A stretch of 64,000 bases of DNA from a virus. The stretch is taken from positions 1 through 64,000 of the IMG/VR virus record IMGVR_UViG_3300036939_000084. One strand, 5' to 3'. A model generated the notes under the pieces. It was given only the letters and a program-made list of their open reading frames with translations, was not told the origin of the DNA and made no database searches. The translations under genes were made by a program, and so were the position numbers. Numbering within the stretch: position 1 is the stretch's first letter; each line of letters opens with the position of its first letter. Below, piece after piece: positions 14,734 to 22,659 of the stretch.

Positions 14734-15543
14734 CTATTCGGCTTTTCTGTCTACGACCGGGATGATATTCCGAGCCAGGGATTCTTTTACAGCGTCCAGT
14801 GGTTTCAATCCCTGATAAACAACAAGGCGAGCACCTAGTTCTTCAACCTGGGAAATCCATCGGAGTTCGTCTGCGGTGAGCGCGTCTCTCAACTTACTCC
14901 GATCCTTGACATTGAGATCGATGCAAAGCTTTTTGGCGGTACGACCAAACAAGCCAAGGTTTAAAGCATCTGAACAGTGTTTGTACATCCACTGCTTCGC
15001 GTTTTCCGAAAGTTTGTCTTTGTGCTTTTCGATATACCACTGGACGGCATCGGTCATGTCTAAGCGAACTTTCTTCCCTTCTTCCCTTGCCTGGAATCGC
15101 TCATTCCGTTCTTGTTCCGTTCGGAAAATCCCGAAGGCTTTGTCTGCTCGACGCTCAATGGACTCGGTGTTAGATGCGATCAACATACTCAGGGCTTTTT
15201 GATTGCCCTGAAGTGCGAAATGTCCCCAAATATGTCCAGCGTCTTCTATTGAGACGGTTTGAGCTTTTCTTGCTTTTGCCTCATTTTGAATAGAAACAGA
15301 CAAACGCGAACCTCTAAAACCCCTTTCTAGTAAGGAATTCAGGATGTTTTTCTTCTTTGACGCTAACTCCGAAAACCAGTTGGGTTTTTCGTTTATTCGC
15401 TCCAGCACCTGGGACTGGCTGAGCCTGTACTCGCCATATTCCGCTTGATACTTATCTTCAATGCGGAAAACTTCCAATTGCTCTGAGCCATGTTGGATTA
15501 CAACACGCTCAGCTTTTGCGATAATATCCATGTTGTTCGCCAC
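14734..15543 (-). CDS. Antirepressor-like protein, paralogue 2
   Basis: 269 residues from the ATG at 15541-15543. The last 120 residues (from RLDMTDAVQWYIEKHKDKLS) match paralogue 1 at all but a few positions, while the N-terminal half (RVVIQHGSEQLEVFRIEDKYQAEYGEYRLSQ..) is unrelated to it, so the C-terminal module has been combined with a different sensor or DNA-binding half. Upstream the QRETGDVS..YGWGYPP..VAN peptide of paralogue 1 is still encoded in frame, but the GTG start there has become GTA, so I start at the first good ATG. Likely regulatory role by analogy with phage antirepressors. Confidence 0.6.
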   Translation of the reverse strand: MANNMDIIAKAERVVIQHGSEQLEVFRIEDKYQAEYGEYRLSQSQVLERINEKPNWFSELASKKKNILNSLLERGFRGSRLSVSIQNEAKARKAQTVSIEDAGHIWGHFALQGNQKALSMLIASNTESIERRADKAFGIFRTEQERNERFQAREEGKKVRLDMTDAVQWYIEKHKDKLSENAKQWMYKHCSDALNLGLFGRTAKKLCIDLNVKDRSKLRDALTADELRWISQVEELGARLVVYQGLKPLDAVKESLARNIIPVVDRKAE

Positions 15544-15706
15544 CTTGTATGGCGGATAGCCCCAGCCGTACTGCGATAGGGGGATGGTGGAAACATCTCC
15601 TGTTTCGCGCTGGGATTTTACTCCCTAATTCTAACAATTTATTTTCTTTTTAATTGTATTTAATGAGACATTTATTGATTTGTAATTTTGTGCTTAGCAT
15701 GGCTTT

Positions 15707-15722
15707 TATTAAACATTTAATA
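15707..15722. repeat. Junction repeat JR10 (variant core)
   Basis: TATTAAACATTTAATA, core CA; directly upstream of the junction promoter at 15727. Confidence 0.7.
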
Positions 15723-15726
15723 AAAA

Positions 15727-15751
15727 TGTAATAAAATATAGTTGTAAACAA
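15727..15751 (+). promoter_or_regulatory. Junction promoter for 15764-15889
   Basis: TGTAATAAAATATA, gtt, GTAAACAA. Confidence 0.75.
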
Positions 15752-15763
15752 TTTTTAGAGCAC

Positions 15764-15889
15764 ATGAAAAGACCAATAAACAGCCAAATTGTTCAGCTTC
15801 GTAGTCACTCCAAACGACTAGAAGAGTTGGAGAACAAGATAGAAGCAAGTAATGAACTACTCCGACCTAGCGACAGCAGGTCGGAGTAG
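15764..15889 (+). CDS. 41-residue peptide, possibly truncated gene
   Basis: ATG 13 bases after the promoter element; basic, helical (IVQLRSHSKRLEELENKIEASNELL), a likely short coiled coil. The stop lies inside an 18-bp hairpin (15851-15895). Beyond the hairpin a second frame stays open to a TAG at about 15976 (VHRGSWCLRDLDNLAEEPYE), so the original gene may have been longer and cut by whatever brought the hairpin. No family is recognised. Confidence 0.5.
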   Translation: MKRPINSQIVQLRSHSKRLEELENKIEASNELLRPSDSRSE

Positions 15890-15895
15890 TTCATT
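15851..15895. repeat. 18-bp perfect hairpin
   Basis: AATGAACTACTCCGACCT and its exact reverse complement around a 9-base loop (AGCGACAGC). Overlaps the 3' end of 15764-15889. No T-run follows. Confidence 0.8.
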
Positions 15896-15989
15896 TCGAC
15901 GAGCCAAGCGAATTGTGCATAGAGGGTCTTGGTGCCTCAGAGATTTAGACAATCTGGCGGAAGAACCTTATGAATAGATAGGTGCGATC

Positions 15990-16014
15990 ACTCCCAACTG
16001 GGAGTAGTTTTTTA
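15990..16014 (+). terminator. Terminator behind the 15764 region
   Basis: ACTCCC/GGGAGT, then AGTTTTTT. About 100 bases past the stop of the 41-residue ORF, in line with a longer original gene. Confidence 0.7.
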
Positions 16015-16033
16015 TTTGATATTTAATCTAAAA

Positions 16034-16058
16034 TGTGATAAAATTAAATAGTAAACAA
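16034..16058 (+). promoter_or_regulatory. Junction promoter for 16062-16451
   Basis: TGTGATAAAATTAAATA then GTAAACAA; only 3 bases separate the element from the ATG. Confidence 0.8.
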
Positions 16059-16061
16059 TTA

Positions 16062-16451
16062 ATGGATTTCAACATGTCTACATATTCAGGAAAAAGCAAA
16101 TTACTGAATTGTTTGGAAACAATTGAAGACTTCAGCAATGAAATAGATTGGGATACTTTACAAGAGTCTGATGAAGGTCTATACGAGAACTTGATTCAGG
16201 ATAATTCTAGAGCCTACGATCTTTTAAATGAAATTCAGGAGGTTTTGTATTCCAAAAAGCAGCCAATCTATACCGTTCGTCAAGTATGTGCCGACGAACC
16301 TTCGAGTTGTTTTGATATTGTTCTTCGGTTGGATGCCTTGATCGAAAAATACCCTTTTCTATTAGAGGCTCTTGCTATTTGCGGACTTGACGAGATATCT
16401 TTTCTGGACAAATCGAGTTTAGTTTCGGTACAGATAAGAAAAGTAGAATAA
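16062..16451 (+). CDS. Unknown acidic protein
   Basis: 129 residues from ATG 16062 (an alternative ATG lies 4 codons later; a longer open frame would begin inside the promoter). Acidic helices dominate (CLETIEDFSNEIDWDTLQESDEGLYENL). No family is recognised. Own junction promoter and HIP1 terminator. If transcription starts at the GTAAACAA element the message is nearly leaderless for the first ATG, which favours the second. Confidence 0.6.
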   Translation: MDFNMSTYSGKSKLLNCLETIEDFSNEIDWDTLQESDEGLYENLIQDNSRAYDLLNEIQEVLYSKKQPIYTVRQVCADEPSSCFDIVLRLDALIEKYPFLLEALAICGLDEISFLDKSSLVSVQIRKVE

Positions 16452-16460
16452 TTGTTTGCG

Positions 16461-16488
16461 ATCGCTCCCAACTGGGGGCGATTTTTTA
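16461..16488 (+). terminator. HIP1 terminator of 16062-16451
   Basis: ATCGCTCCC/GGGGGCGAT then TTTTTT, running into JR11. Confidence 0.85.
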
Positions 16489-16504
16489 TATTAAACCTTT
16501 ATTA
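16489..16504. repeat. Junction repeat JR11
   Basis: TATTAAACCTTTATTA, between a small-gene terminator and the sheath operon promoter. Confidence 0.85.
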
Positions 16505-16530
16505 TCTTGTACCTTCCAGTTCATACCCCC

Positions 16531-16549
16531 TTTAGCACAATGCTAAAAT
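16531..16549 (+). promoter_or_regulatory. Extended -10 promoter of the sheath operon
   Basis: TGCTAAAAT at 16541-16549 overlapped by an inverted repeat TTTAGC/GCTAAA (16531-16547), a possible operator. Same box as the fibre promoter at 46155. Confidence 0.6.
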
Positions 16550-16588
16550 AACCAAAAAATCACCATTTGTTAACACTCTCACTTGCGA

Positions 16589-16630
16589 CCCCGCCCGTGT
16601 CTTTTAGATATGAGCGGGGTATTTGTTTTT
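16589..16630 (+). terminator. Leader terminator of the sheath operon
   Basis: ACCCCGC/GCGGGGT followed by ATTTGTTTTTT, between the promoter and the first start codon; candidate attenuator or antitermination target. Confidence 0.7.
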
Positions 16631-16643
16631 TACGAGAAACTTT

Positions 16644-17054
16644 ATGCCGTTGATCGAAGCCGCCTTAAGGCATCCCAAAGAGCCATTACAGATTCCCTAT
16701 CCCCGAAACTACCAAGGGGAGAAGAGCGGAAGAGAGTCTGATGCTGAATTCCATATTTCCTGCGAACCTCGGTATTTGACCCCTGGAGAAATTGAGGTAG
16801 CAGAAACCTTTCTCAAAAAGCTGCCATACACCCAGGTTTTAGACAGAACAGGTGCAGTGATTATTGGCGACGACTCGTTGCTAGAGAAAGATCACGACTA
16901 TCTAGACGACATTGAGAAAGCCCAAGGCTTGTCCAATACTCGCTATGTGTCGGCAACCTCCGAGCGAGCCGTAGCGGAAAGGGTGTTGATTATCCGGGAG
17001 CGGGGGTATTTCGGCAACGGTTCAAAAATCCTGGATTCCAAGAAAGCTGAGTAA
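16644..17054 (+). CDS. Unknown protein in front of the tail sheath
   Basis: 136 residues from ATG 16644; an upstream TTG would extend it by 7 codons into the terminator T-run. Hydrophilic with a mixed fold (SDAEFHISCEPRYLTPGEIEVAETFLKKLP, TGAVIIGDDSLLEKDHDYLDDIEKAQGL). In the same operon as sheath and tube, 14 bases before the sheath gene, so a tail completion or neck function is plausible; no family match is claimed. Confidence 0.65.
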   Translation: MPLIEAALRHPKEPLQIPYPRNYQGEKSGRESDAEFHISCEPRYLTPGEIEVAETFLKKLPYTQVLDRTGAVIIGDDSLLEKDHDYLDDIEKAQGLSNTRYVSATSERAVAERVLIIRERGYFGNGSKILDSKKAE

Positions 17055-17068
17055 CTAAGGAGGGCAAA

Positions 17069-20000
17069 ATGGCAGTAATTCGTAGATTTGGTAGCAAACC
17101 GGGTGGTCCTGGTATTGTCGTCAATGAGCGGTCAGGAATTAACCAAATTCCTGATCCTACCTATGGTTCAACTTTTATGTTGGGCGTCCTCAAGCGTGGG
17201 CCAATGGGCGTAATTGTCCCAGTTCGCAGCAAGCGGCAGTACAATTTAATCTTTGGCGATCCATCCGACGACACCTGGCCTCTTTTTACGGATAGTTCGC
17301 ACCTTTGCCCTGATGCGATTGATGGATTTTTCTCCACGGGAGGTGGGGCTGGGGTTCTGATGCTTTGTCGTCCGGAGTTAGACAAAACCGCTCGTCCAGC
17401 CGAGAAAATATTCAAGGGGCGGAATGGAGCGGAAGTCTTACGTGTAAAGGCGAGTAATGAAGGACGTTGGGGAGGAGCCGCAAATAAAATCGCAGCCACT
17501 CCAATTGTTTACGCTACATCTCGAACATTCACCCTTGTTACTCCTGGGGTAGAGCGCAATGAGTTTAGAGATGCAGATGCTAAATTCTCCAATTTAGATA
17601 ATCGCGTCTACAAAATCGTCTCTAATAGCAAAGCTGATCCCATTTCAGGAGAGACGATCTATACTGTTGGGGCGCAATACGACTTGGTTCGCGAACGTGT
17701 GTCGGGACCTGTGGCAATGACGGGAACCGCAACCTACTCTCCGTTCACTGCACTAACTGGCACAATTGCTTACCCTCTCTATAATGCCGTCACGGGAACA
17801 GCCAGTATCAACGAGCGAGTGATTACAGGTGTTGGCACGTCTTTCTCAACCGAGCTTCAAGTTGGAAATAATATTTATTACAACGGCGAAGCAAGGGCGA
17901 TTGAGAGTATCACTAGTAACACCACTCTTACTGTTGCTGAAGCATTCTCTATTCCCACAGCCAATAACGTCAGCCTACAGCGAGACAACCTGGTAGTAAC
18001 AGGCACCAACAGCCAATTCACGACTGAGCTGGCTGTTGGTGATGAAATCTTTGTTGAGGTTAACGGCATAAGACAGGGACGAGTCGTGGGCGCGATCGCC
18101 TCTCCGACTGAACTCACTTTAAATTCTGGTTTCTCTGACGAAGTAGGCGCAGGAACTCAAGCCACTCGGCGCAACTTTACTTTAAGGGGTACAGGTACCG
18201 CCTTCTTGGCGGAAATCAAACCGGGAGAATTCATTGTAGATCCCAACCGAGCAGGGAAAACCGTTAAGGTTGTAAGGGTTGTTTCCAACACAGAAATAAG
18301 GCTTGAAAAGCCATTCCAGATCAATTTTGCAGATGCACAATTGACTCGACAGCCGTATTTAGCGACTATTGAATATACGCCAGCTAAGTACGAAGGATTG
18401 GCGATTGAGATTAGTCAAGGACTCAAAAAGCCCGAAACACATTTTACGCTTACCGTTTTCTTCAACGGCTCACAAGTTCTTCAGGTACCCGACTGCTCTC
18501 TGGATCGGAATGATCCAGATTTTGTCGATACCAAGGTAAGCAACGCCAATATTGCTCACGCCACCGGGACTCGAAACTACGCCCAGTGGATCGAAGCCGA
18601 GTCTTTGTGGTCGTCAACCTATACCACATCTGAGCAAAACGATGTACGTCCTTGCAACGGGTCGGGCCAGATCGTCCACTTGACCAGCAACACGATGTTC
18701 ACCGTTGCTGACTTAGATTGGGGCAACCTAGTTGGTCAAAGGGTTTATCCCAACCCCTACGAGTACTATCGCGACTTTTATACTATTCAGCAAGCTTCTG
18801 CTCCTATTTCCTTGGAAGGGACAGTTTCTTCTGCTGGGGTAAACGTTACAGGAACAGCGACTCGGTTTGCGTCCCAAGTTAAGGCTGGACAATACTTTTA
18901 CGATCCAGCGACTGGAACGGCAAGAAAAATTCGTTCTGTACTTAGCGATACCCGCCTTGTTTTGGATACGCCCTTCCCCATAAATATGGCGGCTGGCACT
19001 AAAGGAACAATAGCTGGATATATTGCTGTAGGTGAACGGTACGACCTACGGATGGCGACAGAAGTAGGCACTAATCTGCTTGTTGTGCAGCCGCAATACC
19101 TAGAACGTGGCTACGACGGCGATACGGGAACACTAGCCCCCCATTACTTCACCCAATACCTCGATATTGATTACAATTTCATCGAGAAGTACACGCTGAA
19201 TCGCAATCTAGGTTTAGTCAAAATCGCTGTCCCTGGTATTTCTGACGAGACGATTCAGAAGACTGGAATTTATTACGCTCAGCAGCAGGCGTACCAGTAC
19301 CGGGCAGAAATTCCTAGCTACATTACCAACCCGTCTGTGGCGGAGGCATATGTCCTCAACAATTTGGGTCGTAGCGACTTTGAAGCTGTAGCATTTCCAA
19401 GCTACGGTACCATTGCATCGCCTTTTAGTGGGAGCGATCGCCTAATCTCTCTAACTGGTGAAATCCTAGGAGGAGAAGCAAGACAAGCTATCACATATTC
19501 CGGATACCATTATCCATTCGCTGGTTTGAGATCTGTAATGCCGCGAGTACTGCGGCTCCCGGTCGGATTGGATATGGACGACGAAGCTGTTTTAAATATG
19601 GCGGGTATTCAACCTATAAAGATTTTGGACGGTAATGCCATTGTCTTTGGTGCTCGCATTCCTGCCGAGAGTGGTGTATACGACTTCAAACACATCCGCG
19701 AGATTCAGTCGAATTATATTCGAGTATTCTTGGAAGCTCGCAACCTTTTAGAGATGCTGTTTCAGCCCAATCAGCCAGGAGTCCTCAACGAAGCAATTTT
19801 GTTACTCAATGAATTCGCTCGTGGAGAATTCCGTAAAGGCACCATCACTCAGTACCTGAGCTTTCAGCAAGCGGTTAGCGTAACCAGTGATATTCAGTCA
19901 AATACGGCGATCGCGGGAAGTGATGCCAAGTCTTCGTTGATTGCCATCATTAACGGCAAACTGAACATCAAATTTACCTACACCCCAACTGGGATTGTTG

Positions 20001-20074
20001 AGGTGTTGAATGTGACGGTTGGTCCAGACTTACTTGCTGAATCGTTTGGTCAATCTTTGGCTAGCGCGGCTTGA
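17069..20074 (+). CDS. Contractile tail sheath protein
   Basis: 1001 residues, ATG 17069 with AAGGAGG 8-13 bases upstream. The N-terminus (GGPGIVVNERSG..PTYGSTFMLGVLKRGPMGVIVPVRSKRQYNLIFGDP) and the C-terminal half (IAVPGISDETIQKTGIYYAQQQAYQYRAEIPSYITNPSVAEAYV.., then the handshake-like TYTPTGIVEVLNVTVG) are typical of phage sheath subunits, which polymerise around the tube and contract on injection. It is about twice the size of Mu-type sheaths: residues about 244-425 hold three tandem beta repeats (TGVGTSFSTELQVGNNIYYNG type) and a fourth sits at about 585-640. These are probably surface-exposed insertions. Confidence 0.9.
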   Translation: MAVIRRFGSKPGGPGIVVNERSGINQIPDPTYGSTFMLGVLKRGPMGVIVPVRSKRQYNLIFGDPSDDTWPLFTDSSHLCPDAIDGFFSTGGGAGVLMLCRPELDKTARPAEKIFKGRNGAEVLRVKASNEGRWGGAANKIAATPIVYATSRTFTLVTPGVERNEFRDADAKFSNLDNRVYKIVSNSKADPISGETIYTVGAQYDLVRERVSGPVAMTGTATYSPFTALTGTIAYPLYNAVTGTASINERVITGVGTSFSTELQVGNNIYYNGEARAIESITSNTTLTVAEAFSIPTANNVSLQRDNLVVTGTNSQFTTELAVGDEIFVEVNGIRQGRVVGAIASPTELTLNSGFSDEVGAGTQATRRNFTLRGTGTAFLAEIKPGEFIVDPNRAGKTVKVVRVVSNTEIRLEKPFQINFADAQLTRQPYLATIEYTPAKYEGLAIEISQGLKKPETHFTLTVFFNGSQVLQVPDCSLDRNDPDFVDTKVSNANIAHATGTRNYAQWIEAESLWSSTYTTSEQNDVRPCNGSGQIVHLTSNTMFTVADLDWGNLVGQRVYPNPYEYYRDFYTIQQASAPISLEGTVSSAGVNVTGTATRFASQVKAGQYFYDPATGTARKIRSVLSDTRLVLDTPFPINMAAGTKGTIAGYIAVGERYDLRMATEVGTNLLVVQPQYLERGYDGDTGTLAPHYFTQYLDIDYNFIEKYTLNRNLGLVKIAVPGISDETIQKTGIYYAQQQAYQYRAEIPSYITNPSVAEAYVLNNLGRSDFEAVAFPSYGTIASPFSGSDRLISLTGEILGGEARQAITYSGYHYPFAGLRSVMPRVLRLPVGLDMDDEAVLNMAGIQPIKILDGNAIVFGARIPAESGVYDFKHIREIQSNYIRVFLEARNLLEMLFQPNQPGVLNEAILLLNEFARGEFRKGTITQYLSFQQAVSVTSDIQSNTAIAGSDAKSSLIAIINGKLNIKFTYTPTGIVEVLNVTVGPDLLAESFGQSLASAA

Positions 20075-20138
20075 TTACCTCTTGAGGCGATCGCATTTTT
20101 TCGCCTCTTTTTTCGCCCTTTACCCCTTTTTTGTAGAT

Positions 20139-21640
20139 ATGCCCATCCAACTCAACAAAGCAGTATTAGAACAAAACATCTTTACCAAGGCAAACCAGAC
20201 CCTAACCATCACGGGTCTAGGCAGGATGCTCATCTTGAGTCGAGATGCCATTACCTTAGAACAACCAACCATTGAATTGGCAGAGTGCGACTCGTTCGCA
20301 GCCTAATACATAAGCTGCGGTGAGAATGACAAGGTAGAACCTTGAAAATTCCATAACTGTTCCTTGGATGGAGGTGCAAATCCTCCCCTTCAAGGTTAGA
20401 AGTGACTCCCTATCTGTCCACGCCGAGGTTAATCACCAGAGCGAAGCTGGAAGCAGGGCGCAATCAGAGCTGAAACAGATTAAGCACACTGGCGCTAATG
20501 GGGAGATACTATGGTGAACTTAATGTGAAGCACCTGAAAAAACGCCTTAACACAGAGCAAGAATCTGTTCATATCTTGACTCAACCATCTGTAAACTCGC
20601 AGTAGAGCTGCCAATAACTGTATAACCATGAGTTGGTGGTAGGCGAAGTGGTGACACCTAAGGTATCAAAACAATCTAAGGAACGGAACGAGGAAAAACG
20701 TCACCGACTTTGTGGGGTTGACAACCTACATGGGAGGTCGTGATTAAACTTCTATCGGAAGGTGACGGGTAGGATGGGGGAATGAAACTACCCCCGGCAA
20801 CCGAGAAGTCTAGGAATGGATTAGACTATGCGTAGACAGCCTGCTATACCTAATACCAAGAAGGATAACAGTATGACTGACGCGGACGGGCAACCTGCCA
20901 AGGTTCGATGAATGGCTAAGAAAGGACTAGATGGAACACAGGCAAGAAAATACAGGGAAACACATGTCATGCAAGTAAGTTGGAAGAGTTGACCTCGAAA
21001 GACTTAAGACGGTGACAAGGTGGAAGTCAATTCCTGAAAACAGCTTGTGAATGGGATTTATGGGTATGTTGCCCAGTTACCCGGTGGTTGCTAGGAGCCG
21101 GATGCGGTGAAAATCGCACGTCCGGTTTTGAAGGAGAGGTGCATCACAGCAATGTGGACATCGACTCTAACCAAAACAAATGTCCCAGGTGGTCGTAACA
21201 ACCCAGGCGAATTTAACTGTGTCGTGCAATTAGCTCACGATGACATGCGGCGCAAAATGATTTCTTGGTACCATCAATGCTTAAACTATGGCAACGGCGT
21301 TAACCCGAACTACAAAAAGCCTGCGCTGTTAACTTTCAACAGGCATTTCCAGGGTGCGCCTGATGCTCAGTTTGGGAACGGCTCCTCCGCTCGCAACCCC
21401 TTGAACGTCACGATTCTGGGCACATGGCCTAAGTCGTGCGAGATTCCGGAATACTCAATGAGTGATGGAGATGACGGTGACGCTGATTGTCAGCTGACAC
21501 TGAACCTGTCCTACGATGATCTGGAGTTTGAGAGCGGAGAGGTTGATGCCCTAGGTGCTCTTAGTGGCTATCAGTCTTCCCGTAGTGTCACTCAGAATGT
21601 CGCGGGTAACGTGACTGGATTCTTGGGCGTTGGTGGCTAG
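20139..21640 (+). CDS. Tail tube protein, gene split by a group II intron
   Basis: Exon 1 is 20139-20284 and exon 2 is 21172-21640. Joined, they give one frame of about 204 residues through ..QPTIELA-D-KTNVPGGRNNPGEFNCVVQL. Exon 1 alone would stop at 20306 inside the intron. Position directly behind the sheath, the size and the beta-rich sequence (LNVTILGTWPKSCEIPEYSM, DADCQLTLNLSYDDLEFESGEVDAL) fit the gp19-like tube subunit that forms the DNA channel. The 3' half has a polar glycine-rich tail (VAGNVTGFLGVGG). Without splicing no complete tube would be made, so splicing must be efficient. The tube role is inferred from context. Confidence 0.75.
20285..21171 (+). mobile_element. ORF-less group II intron in the tail tube gene
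   Basis: Starts GTGCGACTCG (20285), the conserved 5' end of bacterial group II introns. Domain V is seen at 21094-21127 (GAGCCGGATGCGGTGAAAAT, then CGCACGTCCGGTTT), followed by a short domain VI and an end in AC at 21171. An 8-base exon-binding site CTGCCAAT (20608-20615) is complementary to ATTGGCAG (20276-20283) just before the splice site. Length 887 bases with no reverse transcriptase/maturase ORF, so a maturase in trans is needed for mobility and perhaps splicing. Confidence 0.85.
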
Positions 21641-21660
21641 TCGTTTTTCGATATTGCAAG

Positions 21661-21692
21661 AAAAAGCCGCTCAGGCAACTGGGCGGCTTTTT
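21661..21692 (+). terminator. Terminator of the sheath/tube operon
   Basis: AAAAAGCCGC/GCGGCTTTTT, 10 bp; followed by a TTTTGCGAAA repeat variant (21688-21706) and JR12. Confidence 0.9.
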
Positions 21693-21708
21693 GCATTTTG
21701 CGAAAGTT

Positions 21709-21724
21709 TATTAAAGGTTTAATA
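21709..21724 (+). repeat. Junction repeat JR12
   Basis: TATTAAAGGTTTAATA between two back-to-back terminators of converging units. Confidence 0.9.
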
Positions 21725-21738
21725 TTGATATTTGCGAT

Positions 21739-21769
21739 AAAAAGCCCCTCAGTATTGAAGGGCTTTTTT
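21739..21769 (-). terminator. Terminator of the 21790/22100 operon
   Basis: AAAAAGCCC/GGGCTTTTT; a HIP1 site (21778-21785) lies between it and the stop codon. Confidence 0.85.
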
Positions 21770-21789
21770 GTGGGGCGCGATCGCATTTT

Positions 21790-22122
21790 TCAGTTTACGA
21801 TCTTAAATCCTTGACTTTTCAATGCGGCTAGAGCGTCAGCTTTGTCTTCTTTTGCTACTTCAATGATTATGTGGACAATCTTTTTCTGCTTTAGCCAGCG
21901 TTTAAAGTGCGTACTGAATTTAATAGGTGTCTTGTTATCGTCATAATCAGGCACAAGAATCCCAAAGTCGTCTAGTTCAAACTTTTCATTTTCTGGTAAG
22001 CAAAGTATTGCATTTTCGTCTTGGTAGTCCTGAATCCAATCCTTGTTGTCATCCAAAAAATAATTAGGAGGAAAATGATTGTTGTAGAAGTCGTTGATGT
22101 CACGTCCTAGTGCTTTGCTCAT
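21790..22122 (-). CDS. Unknown protein paired with an HTH regulator
   Basis: 110 residues; the ATG at 22120-22122 lies 23 bases inside the end of the HTH gene, so the two are translationally coupled. Acidic first half (DNKDWIQDYQDENAILCLPENEKFELDDF) and a C-terminal strand-helix-strand (KKIVHIIIEVAKEDKADALAALKSQGFKIVN). Coupling with a DNA-binding protein suggests a toxin-antitoxin or regulator-effector pair, which is inference from arrangement only. Confidence 0.65.
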   Translation of the reverse strand: MSKALGRDINDFYNNHFPPNYFLDDNKDWIQDYQDENAILCLPENEKFELDDFGILVPDYDDNKTPIKFSTHFKRWLKQKKIVHIIIEVAKEDKADALAALKSQGFKIVN

Positions 22123-22609
22123 TTTCTTTATTGGGGTTGTTTGATAGATGTTCTAGTTTTTGAGCAATTAGCTCACCAGCCTTGGCGACAATCTCAGCTA
22201 GTCGAGCTGGGGACAAATTTCGCATGATCTGAAAAATCTGGCTGACTAAGGCTGATTCATCTTGAGTGTTAAGTCCCCTTTGCTGCTCTAGTTGAGTGAA
22301 AAGATGGCTTGAGTCTGTGTTTCCTGAAAGGAAAGCATCCAGGTCAAGAAGGGTTATGCCTAGCGACTGGGCTAGTCTAGCCTTGTTGGGTCTGCCGATA
22401 GACTGAGAACCATTAGCCCATCGTCGTACCGTCTCGGCGGCAAACTTCTTCCCTGTTGGCAGACTGGAATTCAAGTATTCTGTGAGCGCCTCGTCGGAAA
22501 TATCCTCACCGAGTCGCGATCGTACAAATGCCAACAGTTCCATTAATCGAGGCACTGTTTTGTCGGACAAAAAAACCTCCAGCGCGACTATTTCTTTATT
22601 TTGCAGCAT
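22100..22609 (-). CDS. XRE-like helix-turn-helix regulator
   Basis: 169 residues. Residues about 18-95 form a helix-turn-helix domain (ISDEALTEYLNSSLPTGKKFAAETVRRWANGSQSIGRPNKARLAQSLGI) in which FAAETVRRWANG is the recognition part; the rest is helical (FTQLEQQRGLNTQDESALVSQIFQIMRNLS). It probably binds operators as a dimer and could be the lysogeny or copy-control regulator of this element. The IS200/IS605 element sits about 20 bases upstream of its start codon, so its original promoter may be displaced. Confidence 0.75.
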   Translation of the reverse strand: MLQNKEIVALEVFLSDKTVPRLMELLAFVRSRLGEDISDEALTEYLNSSLPTGKKFAAETVRRWANGSQSIGRPNKARLAQSLGITLLDLDAFLSGNTDSSHLFTQLEQQRGLNTQDESALVSQIFQIMRNLSPARLAEIVAKAGELIAQKLEHLSNNPNKENEQSTRT

Positions 22610-22659
22610 CTATCCTCGTATTCCTCTTGACACTCCCCCGACTTGAAGCCGGGGGATTC

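Noticed and set aside
14876-15202. 108-codon plus-strand ORF over the antirepressor paralogue 2
   Set aside because: It is antisense to a well-supported gene, has a Ser/Leu/Arg composition typical of shadow frames, and no promoter or ribosome site.
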